From: Streptomyces albogriseolus
GTDB taxonomy: Bacteria; Actinomycetota; Actinomycetes; Streptomycetales; Streptomycetaceae
NCBI GenBank assembly: GCA_014650475.1
Contig: BMVA01000017.1
Coordinates: forward strand, 1 to 64,000
Direction: 5' to 3'
Length of the DNA stretch: 64,000 nucleotides
In this document: in pieces, positions 37,775 through 47,464 of the stretch
How the letters are laid out: the number at the start of each line of letters is the position of its first letter
Numbering within the stretch: position 1 is the first letter of the stretch
Position numbers and translations under genes: made by a program
The notes under the pieces: model-generated
Told to the model about the DNA's origin: nothing
The model's database searches: none
Seen by the model: only the letters and a program-made list of their open reading frames with translations

Positions 37775-38344
37775 GTGTCGTTCCCCCTGTCTCCGCGCGC
37801 CCGTTCGGGGCCGCGCAGAAGGAGTCTGCTCGCCGCCGTCCCGGCGGCCCTGCTGGTGGCGGGCTGTTCCGCCGGGTCCGGCGACCCGGGCGGCGCCGCG
37901 GCCGCGCGGCCCTCGGCCGCCGAGCGGACCCGGGCGCGCGCGGCCCGGGACAGCCGGGCGCTGGCCGCGCGGTACGACGCGGTCGCCGCCGCGCATCCGA
38001 AGCTGGCGGAGCGTCTGCGTCCGCTGCGGGCGGACGTGGTGCGGCACGCGGAGGCGTTCGAGGCGGGCGCGGCCGGCTCGGCCCCGCCGTCGGCCTCGGC
38101 CGCTCCTTCGGCCGGGGCGACCGCGGCGGCCGCGCCGTCGTCGGCCCCTTCGGTCCCCGCGTCGGCCGGGGTGCCCGCGAACGAGAAGGAAGCGCTCGCC
38201 CAACTGGCCGCGGCGGAACGGGAGATCGCCGACCGGCGGGCCGAGGAGCTGCTGACGGCGCCGGCCGAGCTGGCCCGGCTGCTGGCGTCGGTGTCCGCGT
38301 CCGGCGCCGCGCACGTGTACCTGCTGACGGAGGCCCGACGGTGA
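37775..38344 (+). CDS. Ala-rich lipoprotein of unknown function
   Basis: 189 residues. Arg-rich N-terminus, hydrophobic segment and lipobox LVAGC near residue 31 define a lipoprotein signal peptide. The mature part is helical and Ala/Arg-rich, broken by a Pro/Ser/Ala linker (about 106-130). No named family. The start is GTG with GAGGAC 9 bases upstream. Its stop overlaps the start of the DUF4439 gene (GTGA), so the two products probably act together outside the membrane or at it; the same pair is found beside rimP in other streptomycetes (from memory). Confidence 0.75.
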   Translation: MSFPLSPRARSGPRRRSLLAAVPAALLVAGCSAGSGDPGGAAAARPSAAERTRARAARDSRALAARYDAVAAAHPKLAERLRPLRADVVRHAEAFEAGAAGSAPPSASAAPSAGATAAAAPSSAPSVPASAGVPANEKEALAQLAAAEREIADRRAEELLTAPAELARLLASVSASGAAHVYLLTEARR

Positions 38345-38805
38345 GTGACGCGCAGGACAAGGAGCTGCGGGCGCTGCAGGCCGCGCTGGCCGCGGAGCAC
38401 GCGGCGGTGTACGGCTACGGCGTGGTCGGCGGACGGATCGGCGAGCAGCGGCGCACGGAGGCGCGCACGGCGTACGACGCGCACCGGGCGCGCAGGGACG
38501 CGCTGGTACGGGACGTGAAGGGCGCCGGGGGCACGCCGGTGGCCGCGGCGGCCGGGTACGCGCTGCCGTTCCCGGTGCCGGACGCGGCGGCGGCGGTGCG
38601 GCTGGCGGCGGAGCTGGAGATGCGGGTGGCGGGCGTCTACGCCGACCTGGTGCGGTCGAGCGGCGGCGAACGGCGCAGGTCGGCGGCCGAGGCCATGCGT
38701 GAGGCGGCGGTGCGGTCCGTGCGCTGGAGCGGGGAGAGCGTAGCCTTCCCTGGGCTCGCCGAGCGGAACGGAACGGCTCCGGGCGGCCCGGCGCCGGCGC
38801 CGTGA
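38341..38805 (+). CDS. DUF4439 ferritin-like domain protein
   Basis: 154 residues. Helical: LRALQAALAAEHAAVYGYGVVGG at the start is typical of ferritin-like DUF4439 proteins, with the conserved E-H (about 19-20) and a second helix pair containing RRTEARTAYDAHRARRD. Ferritin-like folds can hold a di-iron centre; here the E-x-x-H pattern on the second helix pair is incomplete, so metal binding is uncertain. Translationally coupled to the upstream lipoprotein gene. Confidence 0.8.
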   Translation: MSDAQDKELRALQAALAAEHAAVYGYGVVGGRIGEQRRTEARTAYDAHRARRDALVRDVKGAGGTPVAAAAGYALPFPVPDAAAAVRLAAELEMRVAGVYADLVRSSGGERRRSAAEAMREAAVRSVRWSGESVAFPGLAERNGTAPGGPAPAP

Positions 38806-38856
38806 CATGACGGGGGGCTCCGGCACCGTGTGACGGCAGGAAGGAACGACTCGCGC

Positions 38857-39771
38857 ATGGCATTCGAACCGCCGCGGCGTCTGGTGAGGGCGCTCGGTGA
38901 GACGGCGCCCGAGGGTGACGACTGGCTGGAGAAGCTGCCCGGGCTGGCGCGTGAGGCCGTGGAGCGGCGCGAGTTGACGGTGGAGCGGGTGCAGCTGCCG
39001 GGCGGGCGCAGCAGCCTGGTGGTGCTCGTCCGCAGGGCCGACGGCACGCCCGCCGTGCTGAAGCTGGCGCCGCCCCGTGCGCGTCCGGAGAGCGAGCGCG
39101 TGGCGCTGGCCCACTGGGGCGGCCGGGGGGCGGTGCAGTTGCTGGAGCCGGTCTCCGAGGGCGCCGAGGGCTCCGAGGGAGTGCTGCTCCTGGAGCGGCT
39201 GCACCCTGACGTCTCGGTGCGGACGCTTCCCGAGGCGAAGGCGTTGCTGGAGGCGGCGGGCACCCTGCGCAGGCTGTGGGTGGACCCGCCGGAGGGCCAT
39301 GTGTTCGAGACGGTGGCCGAGCGCACCGGGCGGCAGGCGAAGGCGATGCGGGCCGGGGCGGACGCGGCTCCCGAGGTGGCCCCGCTGGTGGACGCGGCGC
39401 TGTCGGCCCGCGAGGAGCTGCTGGACTCGCCGCCGGAACACCGGCTGCTGCACGGCACGTTCCGGCAGAGCAAGGTGCTGTCCGGGGACCGGATGCCGTG
39501 GCTCGCGGTGGGACCCGACCCGGTGGTCGGCGAGCACGCCTTCGACCTGGCGCGGCTGGTCCGTGACCGCGTGGAGGACCTGATCGCCCAGCCCTCGGGC
39601 GCGACGACGACCCGCCGACGCGTGCGGCGCCTCGCGGAGTCGCTGGAGGTCGACCGCGACCGCCTGCGCGGCTGGACCCTGTTCCGCGCGGTCGAGTCGG
39701 GCGTCCGCGCCCGCCGGGTGGGCCGCGAACGGGACGCGGAGCTGCTGCTGGAGTTCGCGAGCTGGCTGTAG
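38857..39771 (+). CDS. Aminoglycoside phosphotransferase-fold protein lacking catalytic residues
   Basis: 304 residues, similar in length and order to the aminoglycoside/hydroxyurea phosphotransferase family (APH(6)-type). The ATP-binding Lys is kept in AVLKLAPP, and the tail motif WLAVGPDPVVGEHAFDLARL is recognisable. The catalytic loop reads HGTFRQSKVL where active enzymes have HGDxxxxN, and the DFG-like Asp before PKPxVG is Gly. It is therefore probably a pseudokinase, with a structural or regulatory role. ATG 38857 is supported by AGGAAGGA about 10 bases upstream; a GTG at 38830 is an alternative. It follows the DUF4439 gene by about 50 bases and a repeat element lies behind it. Confidence 0.75.
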   Translation: MAFEPPRRLVRALGETAPEGDDWLEKLPGLAREAVERRELTVERVQLPGGRSSLVVLVRRADGTPAVLKLAPPRARPESERVALAHWGGRGAVQLLEPVSEGAEGSEGVLLLERLHPDVSVRTLPEAKALLEAAGTLRRLWVDPPEGHVFETVAERTGRQAKAMRAGADAAPEVAPLVDAALSAREELLDSPPEHRLLHGTFRQSKVLSGDRMPWLAVGPDPVVGEHAFDLARLVRDRVEDLIAQPSGATTTRRRVRRLAESLEVDRDRLRGWTLFRAVESGVRARRVGRERDAELLLEFASWL

Positions 39772-39812
39772 GGCGCCCCCAGGGGCGCGGGGAACTGCGC
39801 GCTCGGCCCACC
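39771..39812. repeat. Dispersed GGGGCGCGGGGAACTGCGCG-type element
   Basis: GCGCCCC / GGGGCGC hairpin followed by GCGGGGAACTGCGCG. I recall this as one of the most frequent short intergenic repeats of Streptomyces. It starts at the stop codon of the pseudokinase gene and probably acts as its transcript end. Confidence 0.6.
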
Positions 39813-40108
39813 ACGGCCCGCGGCCGACACCCGACGGCAGAGAAACGGCGCGCCGACGGAGAAACGGGCGTCAGCCTCCGCGTGCGGCCGGGCTGAGCAC
39901 CGTGACGGAAGTGCGGTGCCGCCGGGGTGCCGCTGCGCCCACCCGTGCCGTCCCCAGCGGCACGACTGCCCGCAGCGGGCGCGGGGAAGCCCGGCCCCGA
40001 CGCGCCCTGCCCCCCGCCCACCAAGGGACGCCTGTCCGACGCGAACGTCCCGGCTCCGGACGGCACATGCGTCCAGGGCCGGGACGATCCCGGGGCTGCC
40101 GGGTGGGG
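39772..40108. other. Convergent gap between the pseudokinase gene and proS
   Basis: 337 bases without a gene. It holds two pieces of dispersed Streptomyces repeat (39771-39812 and about 39929-39990). Confidence 0.5.
39929..39990. repeat. Second dispersed repeat piece before proS stop
   Basis: GCTGCGCCCACCCGTGCCG followed by CGGCACGACTGCCCGCAGCG contains the inverted arms CGTGCCG / CGGCACG and a following CTGCCCGCAG segment. I recall this combination from many Streptomyces intergenic regions, usually next to the element at 39771. Confidence 0.5.
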
Positions 40109-41812
40109 CTAGCGCGCCGTCAGGCGGGCGATCGCCTCGTCGACCGTCAGCTCCTCGCGTTCGCCGGTGCGGCGGTCCTTGAGTTCCAGGACACGGTCGG
40201 CGGAGCGGCGGCCCGCCACCAGGATCCGCGGGACGCCGATCAGCTCCGAGTCGGTGAACTTCACGCCCGGGGACACGCCCGCGCGGTCGTCGACCAGGAC
40301 GCGGACGCCTGCGGCGGCCAGCTTCTCGGAGACCTCGAGCGCCAGCTCGGTCTGGAGCGCCTTGCCGGCGGCGACCACGTGCACGTCGGCCGGGGCAACC
40401 TCCTGGGGCCAGCACAGGCCCTTGTCGTCGGCGGTCTGCTCGGCGAGGGCCGCCACCGCGCGGGAGACGCCGACGCCGTAGGAGCCCATGGTGACGCGGA
40501 CCGGCTTGCCGTTCTGGCCGAGGACGTCGAGCTTGAGGGCGTCGGCGTACTTGCGGCCCAGCTGGAAGATGTGACCGATCTCGATGGCGCGGTCGAGCTT
40601 CAGACCGGTGCCGCACTTGGGGCAGGGGTCGCCCTCCTCGACGACCACGACGTCCACGTACGCGTCGACCTCGAAGTCACGGCCGGCGACGACGTTCTTC
40701 GCGTGGGTGTCGGCCTTGTTGGCGCCCGTGATCCACGCGGTGCCGGGCGCGACGCGCGGGTCCGCGACGTACGTCACCTTGTCCAGGCCCTGCGGGCCGA
40801 CGTAGCCGCGCACCAGGTCGGGGCGGGCGATGAAGTCGGCCTCGGTGACCATCTCGACCTCGGCCGGGGCGAAGTGCGCCTCGACCTTGCCCATGTCGAC
40901 CTCGCGGTCACCGGGCACGCCCACGGCGACGATCTCGCCGTCGACCTTGACCAGCAGGTTCTTCAGCGTGGCCGAGGCGGGGACGCCGAGCTGCGCGGCG
41001 AGGGTCTCGATGGTGGGGGTGTCGGGCGTGGGGATGTCCTCGGCGGCCGGCGTCCCGGCGGCGTCCACCGGCTTCAGCTCGTACGAGACGGCCTCGGTGT
41101 TCGCGGCGAAGTCGCAGTTCGGGCAGTCGGCGAAGGTGTCCTCGCCGGCCTCGGCGGGGGCGAGGAACTCCTCGGACTTCGAGCCGCCCATGGCGCCGGC
41201 GGTCGCCGCGCAGATGCGGTAGTCGAGGCCGAGGCGCTCGAAGATCCGCTGGTAGGCCTTGCGGTGCAGGGCGTAGGACTGCGCCAGGCCGTCGTCGTCC
41301 AGGTCGAAGGAGTAGGAGTCCTTCATCAGGAACTCGCGGCCGCGCAGGATGCCGGCGCGGGGGCGGGCCTCGTCGCGGAACTTCGTCTGGATCTGGTAGA
41401 GGATGACCGGCAGGTCCTTGTAGGAGGACGCCTGGTCCTTCACCATCAGCGTGAAGATCTCCTCGTGGGTGGGTCCGAGGAGGTAGTCGCCGCCCTTGCG
41501 GTCCTGGAGGCGGAACAGCTCGGCGCCGTACTCGTCCCAGCGGCCCGTGGCGTCGTAGGGCTCGCGCGGCAGGAGGGCGGGGAGCAGCACTTCCTGGGCG
41601 CCGATGGCGTCCATCTCCTCGCGCACGATCCGCTCGACGTTGGCGAGCACCTTCTTGCCGAGGGGCAGCCACGTCCAGATGCCGGCGGCGGTGCGGCGCA
41701 CGTAGCCCGCGCGGACCAGCAGCTTGTGGCTGAGGACCTCGGCGTCGGCCGGGTCGTCGCGCAGCGTCTTCGCCATCAACTGGGACATGCGCTGGACCGG
41801 TGCGTTCGCCAT
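40109..41812 (-). CDS. proS: Prolyl-tRNA synthetase, bacterial type
   Basis: 567 residues, class II synthetase. Motif 1 region near the N-terminus, motif 2 around [21 protein letters not shown] (partly shown; residues about 140-160), the editing (INS) domain between about 220 and 400 that hydrolyses Ala-tRNA-Pro, motif 3 [15 protein letters not shown], and a C-terminal anticodon-binding domain. Charges tRNA-Pro in the cytoplasm. ATG 41812 preceded by AGGAG. Monocistronic, convergent with the pseudokinase gene. Confidence 0.96.
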   Translation of the reverse strand: MANAPVQRMSQLMAKTLRDDPADAEVLSHKLLVRAGYVRRTAAGIWTWLPLGKKVLANVERIVREEMDAIGAQEVLLPALLPREPYDATGRWDEYGAELFRLQDRKGGDYLLGPTHEEIFTLMVKDQASSYKDLPVILYQIQTKFRDEARPRAGILRGREFLMKDSYSFDLDDDGLAQSYALHRKAYQRIFERLGLDYRICAATAGAMGGSKSEEFLAPAEAGEDTFADCPNCDFAANTEAVSYELKPVDAAGTPAAEDIPTPDTPTIETLAAQLGVPASATLKNLLVKVDGEIVAVGVPGDREVDMGKVEAHFAPAEVEMVTEADFIARPDLVRGYVGPQGLDKVTYVADPRVAPGTAWITGANKADTHAKNVVAGRDFEVDAYVDVVVVEEGDPCPKCGTGLKLDRAIEIGHIFQLGRKYADALKLDVLGQNGKPVRVTMGSYGVGVSRAVAALAEQTADDKGLCWPQEVAPADVHVVAAGKALQTELALEVSEKLAAAGVRVLVDDRAGVSPGVKFTDSELIGVPRILVAGRRSADRVLELKDRRTGEREELTVDEAIARLTAR

Positions 41813-41885
41813 GGTTCTCGTACTCCTGCTGCGTCTAGGTGATGAAGGCGAGGTTAGCCGGGCGGGACGGGACGGCGGAAATCGG

Positions 41886-42452
41886 TTAGGGGCGCGGCAG
41901 CGGCAGCGGGGCGCCCATGACGGCGTACGGGGTGGGCGCGCTCGGGAAGCGGACCTGCCGGGCGAGGTCCCGGTAGCCCAGCGAGCGGTACAGATGGCGG
42001 GCGGGGCTGTCGATGTCCAGCGCGGACAGGATCGACCGGGGCTGCTCGGCGCCGTCGGTGATCGTGGTGATCAGGGCGCGGCCGATGCCGTGCTTCTGGT
42101 GCCGGGGGTGGACGTGCAGCTCGGTGATGACGAAGGAGTCGTCGAGCCAGTCGTCGTGGCCGCGGGCGCGCAGATAGGGCTCGACGACGGTGGACCACCA
42201 GTGGGTGCGGTCGTTCGGCATGCCGTAGACGAAGCCGACCAGGCGTCCCCGGACGGTGGCGCCGAAGGCCCGGGCGTCGGGGAAGGTCATGTGGCGCAGC
42301 ACGATCTGCCGGCGTACGGCCACCTCGTCGGGGCCGAGTCCGAACGCCACCGCCTGGACGGCCAGCGCCTCGTCGACGTGTCCGGGGAGGTCGAGGGGGC
42401 CGATCACGATGTCGTCGGGCTCGGGGCGGCCGTGACCGGGAAAGCGCAGCAT
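41886..42452 (-). CDS. GNAT family acetyltransferase
   Basis: 188 residues. The GNAT core is clear: FVYGMPND, the long beta4 strand [20 protein letters not shown] with the acetyl-CoA-binding R/Q-x-x-G-x-G/A pattern, and [10 protein letters not shown] near the C-terminus. The substrate is unknown. No clear ribosome binding site precedes ATG 42452. It follows another GNAT gene on the same strand, 27 bases apart, suggesting a two-gene unit. Confidence 0.82.
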   Translation of the reverse strand: MLRFPGHGRPEPDDIVIGPLDLPGHVDEALAVQAVAFGLGPDEVAVRRQIVLRHMTFPDARAFGATVRGRLVGFVYGMPNDRTHWWSTVVEPYLRARGHDDWLDDSFVITELHVHPRHQKHGIGRALITTITDGAEQPRSILSALDIDSPARHLYRSLGYRDLARQVRFPSAPTPYAVMGAPLPLPRP

Positions 42453-42479
42453 GCCGGCGAGACTACAGGGACGCGCCCG

Positions 42480-43328
42480 TCAGAACAGCACGCTCATGAA
42501 GGCGCCGACCTCGCGGAAGCCCACCGTGGCGTACGTGCGGCGGGCGGGGGTGTTGAAGTCGTTGACGTAGAGGCTGACCACGGGGGCGACGTCGGCGAGG
42601 GCGTAGCGCAGGACGGCGGCCATGCCGGGGGCGGCGACGCCCTTCCCGCGGTGTTCGGGGGCGACCCAGACGCCCTGGATCTGGCAGGCGCGGTCGGTGG
42701 CCGCGCCGATCTCCGCCTTGAAGACGACGTTGCCGTCGGCGTCGAAGCGGGCGAAGGAGCGGCCGGAGCCGACCAGCTCGGCGACCCGGGCCTGGTAGAG
42801 CAGGCCGCCGTCGCCGGCCAGCGGGGAGACGCCGACCTCCTCGGTGAACATCGCCACGCACGCCGGCATGATCGTCTCGAGCTCGTCCTTGCGGACGCGG
42901 CGGACGTACGGGTCGGGCGCCACGGTGTCGGGCACGCGGTCGGTGACCAGCAGCGGCTGGCGGGCGCGGACCTCGCGGGCGGGGCCCCACTGGGGTTCGA
43001 GCAGCTGCCAGAGGGCGGCGGTGGCCTCGGCCGGGCCGACGATGGAGGAGCAGCGGCGGCCGGCGCGGCGGGCGCGGTCGGCGAAGGCGCGGACTGCGCG
43101 GGGGGTGGCGCTTATGGGGACGAGGTTGGCGCCCGCGTAGCACATCGACGTCAGGACGCCGTCCTCGTACCAGCCCCACATCTCGCCGCCGAGCCGCCAC
43201 GGGTCGAGACCGGCGATCTGCACGCGCGCCGTCACGAAGGCGTTGGCGACCGGGTCGCGGTCGAGTACGGCGAGGGCGGCGTCCAGGTCGCTCGGTTCGA
43301 GGACCCGGGAGGTGGTCTGCGTCAACAC
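42480..43328 (-). CDS. Two-domain GNAT acetyltransferase
   Basis: 282 residues. A degenerate N-terminal GNAT-like domain (VLEPSDLDAALAVLDRDPVANAFV at the start, partly shown) precedes a complete C-terminal one with QIQGVWVAPEHRGKGVAAPGMA and YVNDFNTPARRTYATVGF, the DUF4081-plus-GNAT arrangement. The substrate is unknown. The GTG at 43328 has GAGG 8 bases upstream; the longer in-frame start would read through an untypical leader. It lies behind ispG with a hairpin between. Confidence 0.82.
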   Translation of the reverse strand: MLTQTTSRVLEPSDLDAALAVLDRDPVANAFVTARVQIAGLDPWRLGGEMWGWYEDGVLTSMCYAGANLVPISATPRAVRAFADRARRAGRRCSSIVGPAEATAALWQLLEPQWGPAREVRARQPLLVTDRVPDTVAPDPYVRRVRKDELETIMPACVAMFTEEVGVSPLAGDGGLLYQARVAELVGSGRSFARFDADGNVVFKAEIGAATDRACQIQGVWVAPEHRGKGVAAPGMAAVLRYALADVAPVVSLYVNDFNTPARRTYATVGFREVGAFMSVLF

Positions 43329-43374
43329 GTGCGGGGCCTCACACAAAGGGGTTCTGCCTGATTTCCGCACTGTA

Positions 43375-43414
43375 CCCGCGGAGGCCGGGGGCCGCCGCCC
43401 CCGGACCCCGCGGG
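43375..43414 (-). terminator. Terminator after ispG
   Basis: Inverted repeat with outer arms CCCGCGG / CCGCGGG and inner arms CCGGGGG / CCCCCGG, about 17 bases downstream of the ispG stop. Confidence 0.65.
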
Positions 43415-43430
43415 TGCCGGGAGGGCCCGG

Positions 43431-44588
43431 TCAGCCGGCCACCGCGACCTGCGGCTCGCCGGAGGCCACACCGTCCTTCTCCATCTGTTCGGCGATCTTC
43501 ATCGCCTCCTCGATCAGGGTCTCGACGATCTTCGACTCCGGCACGGTCTTGATGACCTCGCCCTTCACGAAGATCTGCCCCTTGCCGTTGCCGGAGGCCA
43601 CACCCAGATCGGCCTCACGCGCCTCGCCCGGACCGTTCACCACACAGCCCATCACCGCGACCCGCAGCGGCACCTCCATACCCGTCAGCCCCGCGGTGAC
43701 CTCCTCCGCCAGCTTGTACACATCCACCTGCGCGCGCCCGCACGACGGGCAGGAGACGATCTCCAGACCCCGCTGACGCAGGTTCAGCGACTCCAGGATC
43801 TGGATGCCGACCTTGATCTCCTCCACCGGCGGCGCGGACAGCGAGACCCGGATGGTGTCCCCGATCCCCTGGGAGAGCAGCGCGCCGAAGGCGACCGCGG
43901 ACTTGATCGTGCCCTGGAAGGCGGGGCCGGCCTCGGTGACGCCGAGGTGGAGCGGGTAGTCGCACTGCTCGGCGAGCTGACGGTAGGCCTCGACCATGAC
44001 GACCGGGTCGTTGTGCTTCACCGAGATCTTGATGTCGCGGAAGTCGTGCTCCTCGAACAGCGACGCCTCCCACAGCGCCGACTCCACCAGCGCCTCCGGG
44101 GTGGCCTTGCCGTACTTCTGCAGCAGCCGCCGGTCCAGCGAGCCCGCGTTCACCCCGATACGGATCGGGGTGCCGTGGTCCTTCGCCGCCTTGGCGATCT
44201 CCTTGACCTGGTCGTCGAACTTCTTGATGTTGCCCGGGTTCACCCGCACCGCCGCGCAGCCCGCCTCGATCGCGGCGAACACGTACTTGGGCTGGAAGTG
44301 GATGTCGGCGATCACCGGGATCTGCGACTTCCGCGCGATCACCGCCAGCGCGTCCGCGTCGTCCTGGGTGGGGCAGGCCACCCGCACGATCTGGCAGCCC
44401 GACGCGGTCAGCTCCGCGATCTGCTGCAGCGTCGCCCCGATGTCCGACGTCCGCGTGGTCGTCATCGACTGCACCGACACCGGGGCGTTCCCGCCCACCG
44501 CCACGGATCCGACCTGGATCTGCCGGCTCTTCCGGCGCACGGCGAGCGTGGTCGGGACGGACGGCATGCCGAGAGAAATCGCAGTCAT
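43431..44588 (-). CDS. ispG: 4-hydroxy-3-methylbut-2-en-1-yl diphosphate synthase
   Basis: 385 residues. Makes HMBPP from the cyclic diphosphate of the MEP isoprenoid pathway. The N-terminal barrel starts with [15 protein letters not shown]; the C-terminal 4Fe-4S domain has [11 protein letters not shown] and [11 protein letters not shown], whose cysteines plus a Glu hold the cluster. It lies just upstream (for transcription, downstream) of the rseP-dxr pair, so two MEP enzymes and a membrane protease share this stretch, as commonly seen in actinomycetes. A terminator follows the gene. Confidence 0.96.
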   Translation of the reverse strand: MTAISLGMPSVPTTLAVRRKSRQIQVGSVAVGGNAPVSVQSMTTTRTSDIGATLQQIAELTASGCQIVRVACPTQDDADALAVIARKSQIPVIADIHFQPKYVFAAIEAGCAAVRVNPGNIKKFDDQVKEIAKAAKDHGTPIRIGVNAGSLDRRLLQKYGKATPEALVESALWEASLFEEHDFRDIKISVKHNDPVVMVEAYRQLAEQCDYPLHLGVTEAGPAFQGTIKSAVAFGALLSQGIGDTIRVSLSAPPVEEIKVGIQILESLNLRQRGLEIVSCPSCGRAQVDVYKLAEEVTAGLTGMEVPLRVAVMGCVVNGPGEAREADLGVASGNGKGQIFVKGEVIKTVPESKIVETLIEEAMKIAEQMEKDGVASGEPQVAVAG

Positions 44589-44715
44589 CTGCTGTGCAAC
44601 CCCAAGTCGTGGATCATGGTCCGGCTCCCCGTGAGCAGCGGGCTCCGGGCTCCGAGATTACGGCAATGGCCCATGCTCGAGCACATCGCGCCCTCGAACC
44701 CGCCCCGAGGACGGC

Positions 44716-44742
44716 GGCCCGGAACCCTCAGGGTTCCGGGCC
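44716..44742 (-). terminator. Terminator after the site-2 protease gene
   Basis: Perfect 12-bp arms GGCCCGGAACCC / GGGTTCCGGGCC with a 3-base loop, 34 bases downstream of the stop. It separates dxr-rseP from ispG. Confidence 0.8.
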
Positions 44743-44775
44743 GTCGTGAACAACGGGTGGCGTGGCGCCGGCCGG

Positions 44776-46080
44776 TCAGGAGATGCGCACCGGGTTCACC
44801 ACGTCCGCGATCAGGACGAGGATCGTGAAGCAGACGAAGATCCCCGCCACGACGTAGGCGACGGGCATCAGCTTCGCCACGTCGAAGGGGCCCGGGTCGG
44901 GGCGGCGCAGCAGCCTCGCCAGGTTGCGGCGCAGCGACTCCCACAGGGCGCCCGCGATGTGTCCGCCGTCGAGCGGCAGCAGCGGGAGCATGTTGAACAG
45001 GAACAGGGAGAGGTTGAAGCCCCCGAGGAGCATCACGAACATCGCGAGCTGCTGCGAGGCCGGGATGTCGAGGGTGGCGATCTCCCCGCCGACACGGGCG
45101 GCGCCGACGACGCCCATCGGGGAGTCCGGTTCGCGCGGTCCGTCGCCGAAGGCCGCGTCCCACAGGGCGGGGACCTTCGACGGCAGGGCGGCGAGGGAGT
45201 CGACCGCGTCGCCGACCCTGTCGGTCATCCAGCTCACGGACTCGCCGAGGTCCTGCTTGACGACGCCGGTGGCGGCGCTGAAACCGAGGAAGCCGGCCTT
45301 GACGTACTCACCCTCGATGTAGGCGCCGTTGCCGTCCTTCTTGGCGACCATGTTGGTGGCGATGGTGGCCTGCAGCGTCACCTCCTTGCCGTCGCGTTCG
45401 ACGACGATCGGCACGCTCTTGCCGGCGCTGTCGCGGATGAGGTCGGACAGTTGGCCCCAGTCGTCGGTGCGGACCCCGTCGAAGGCGACGATCTTGTCCT
45501 TGGCCTTCATGCCGGCCGCGGCGGCCGGTGACCGCGGGTCGGACGTCCGGCAGTCGTCGCGCTTCTCGCTCTGCGAGATCACGCACTGGGAGACCGAGCT
45601 GACGGTGGTGGTCTGCTGCTGGATGCCGAAGCCCATCAGCACGATGAGGAACAGCACGACCGCGAGGATCAGGTTCATGAACGGGCCGGCGAACATGACG
45701 ACGACCCGTTTCCACGGCTTGCGCGTGTAGAACAGGCGCTTCTCGTCGCCGGGCCGCAGTTCCTCGAAGGCGGCGGAGCGGGCGTCCTCGATCATGCCGC
45801 GCCACGGGGAGGTGGAGCGGGCCTCCAGCTTCCCGTCGGGGCCCGGCGGGAACATGCCGATCATCCGGATGTAGCCGCCGAACGGGATCGCCTTGACGCC
45901 GTACTCGGTCTCGCCCTTGTGCCGCGACCAGATCGTCGGGCCGAAGCCCACCATGTACTGCGGCACGCGGATGCCGAACATCTTGGCCGTGGACAGGTGC
46001 CCCAGTTCGTGCCAGGCGATGGAGAACAGCAGGCCGGCCGCGAAGACGACAATGCCGAGGATGAACATCAGGGTCGTCAT
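44776..46080 (-). CDS. rseP: Site-2-type intramembrane zinc metalloprotease
   Basis: 434 residues with four or more membrane segments. Zinc motif HELGH at 24-28 inside the first membrane helix; second signature [11 protein letters not shown] near 363-373 (Asp ligand); a PDZ-like domain between, with [19 protein letters not shown]. Such proteases cut single-span membrane proteins such as anti-sigma factors (RseP/Rip1 type), releasing sigma factors in response to envelope stress. ATG 46080 overlaps the dxr stop (ATGA). The dxr-rseP order is conserved in actinomycetes. The native substrate is unknown. Confidence 0.9.
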   Translation of the reverse strand: MTTLMFILGIVVFAAGLLFSIAWHELGHLSTAKMFGIRVPQYMVGFGPTIWSRHKGETEYGVKAIPFGGYIRMIGMFPPGPDGKLEARSTSPWRGMIEDARSAAFEELRPGDEKRLFYTRKPWKRVVVMFAGPFMNLILAVVLFLIVLMGFGIQQQTTTVSSVSQCVISQSEKRDDCRTSDPRSPAAAAGMKAKDKIVAFDGVRTDDWGQLSDLIRDSAGKSVPIVVERDGKEVTLQATIATNMVAKKDGNGAYIEGEYVKAGFLGFSAATGVVKQDLGESVSWMTDRVGDAVDSLAALPSKVPALWDAAFGDGPREPDSPMGVVGAARVGGEIATLDIPASQQLAMFVMLLGGFNLSLFLFNMLPLLPLDGGHIAGALWESLRRNLARLLRRPDPGPFDVAKLMPVAYVVAGIFVCFTILVLIADVVNPVRIS

Positions 46081-47339
46081 GCACGCGCCTCCGCGCTCGC
46101 CGTCCGGGCTGTCAGTTCGCGGGCCCGCGCGCGGGCCCAGGTCTCCGCTTCGAGGACGTCCGGCACGGTCAGGGAGGTTCCCGCGGCGGGCGTTCCGTGT
46201 TCCTCGACCACCCGGGTGACCGTGTCGATGATGCCGAGGAACGGCAGCGCACCGGTGCGGAAGGCCTCGACGCACTCCTCGTTCGCGGCATTGAACACCG
46301 CGGGGGCGGTTCCCGCGAGCCCGCCGACGTGCCGGGCGAGGTTCACCGCGGGGAAGGCCTCGTCGTCGAGAGGGAAGAACTCCCAGGTGGACGCCTTGCT
46401 CCAGTCGAAGACCGGGGCCGCGTCGGGGACCCGTTCGGGCCAGCCGAGGCCGATGGCGATGGGGCCCCGCATGTCGGGGGGCGTCGCCTGGGCCAGTGTC
46501 GATCCGTCCGTGAACTCAACCATCGAGTGGACATACGACTGGGGATGCACGACCACCTCAATGCGGTCGAAGGGAATGTCGTAGAGGAGGTACGCCTCGA
46601 TGACCTCCAGGCCCTTGTTGACGAGGGTCGCGGAGTTGATCGTGATGACCGGGCCCATGGCCCAGGTGGGGTGGGCGAGGGCGTCCTCGACGGTGACGGC
46701 CGCCAGCTCCTGCCGGGTGCGGCCGCGGAAGGGCCCGCCGGAGGCGGTGACGACCAGCTTGCGGACGTCGGCGCGGGTGCCGGCGGCCAGCGCCTGGAAC
46801 AGCGCGGCGTGCTCGGAGTCCACCGGGATGATCTGACCGGGCTTGGCCAGCGCCTTCACCAGCGGGCCGCCCACGATGAGCGACTCCTTGTTGGCGAGCG
46901 CGAGGGTGCGGCCCGCCTCCAGGGCGGCGAGGGTCGGCGCGAGCCCGATGGAACCGGTGATGCCGTTCAGGACGGTGTGGCAGTCGGAGGCGGCGGCCTG
47001 GGTGGCCGCGTCGGGCCCGGCGAGGATCTCCGGCAGCGGCTCCCCCGCGCCGTACCGCGCGGACAGCGCCTCCCGCAGCTCCGGCACGACGTCCTCGCGG
47101 GCGACGGCGACCGTGCGCACCCGCAGGCGGTGCGCCTGCTCGGCGAGGAGGGCGACCCGGCCGCCGTTGGCGGACAGGGCGGTGACCCGGAAGCGGTCGG
47201 GGTTGCGCAGCACGAGGTCGATGGCCTGGGTGCCGATCGACCCGGTGGAGCCGAGGATCACCACGTCCTTCGGGCCGTCTCCCGCGACGGGGTCGTACAC
47301 CAGGTGCGGGTCGGCGAGGGGGGCTGGAGCGTCGGTCAT
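46077..47339 (-). CDS. dxr: 1-deoxy-D-xylulose-5-phosphate reductoisomerase
   Basis: 420 residues. Converts DXP to MEP with NADPH. NADPH motif GSTGSIGTQ at about 29-37; catalytic region with [11 protein letters not shown] and [11 protein letters not shown]; flexible loop around [12 protein letters not shown] and the C-terminal [12 protein letters not shown]. Second enzyme of the MEP pathway; ispG lies further along on the same strand. ATG 47339 preceded by no strong ribosome binding site but the N-terminus fits the actinobacterial family. Confidence 0.95.
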   Translation of the reverse strand: MTDAPAPLADPHLVYDPVAGDGPKDVVILGSTGSIGTQAIDLVLRNPDRFRVTALSANGGRVALLAEQAHRLRVRTVAVAREDVVPELREALSARYGAGEPLPEILAGPDAATQAAASDCHTVLNGITGSIGLAPTLAALEAGRTLALANKESLIVGGPLVKALAKPGQIIPVDSEHAALFQALAAGTRADVRKLVVTASGGPFRGRTRQELAAVTVEDALAHPTWAMGPVITINSATLVNKGLEVIEAYLLYDIPFDRIEVVVHPQSYVHSMVEFTDGSTLAQATPPDMRGPIAIGLGWPERVPDAAPVFDWSKASTWEFFPLDDEAFPAVNLARHVGGLAGTAPAVFNAANEECVEAFRTGALPFLGIIDTVTRVVEEHGTPAAGTSLTVPDVLEAETWARARARELTARTASAEARA

Positions 47340-47464
47340 GGCCCCATTGTGTCCGGTCGCGGCGGCCGTCGGGCCCCCGCCCCGGTACCCCGGGGTCGTG
47401 TCCGCCGTGCACGGGGAGCGGAGGGAGGGGACGCGCGCCGTGGCGGTCCCCTCCCCGGGCCCGC

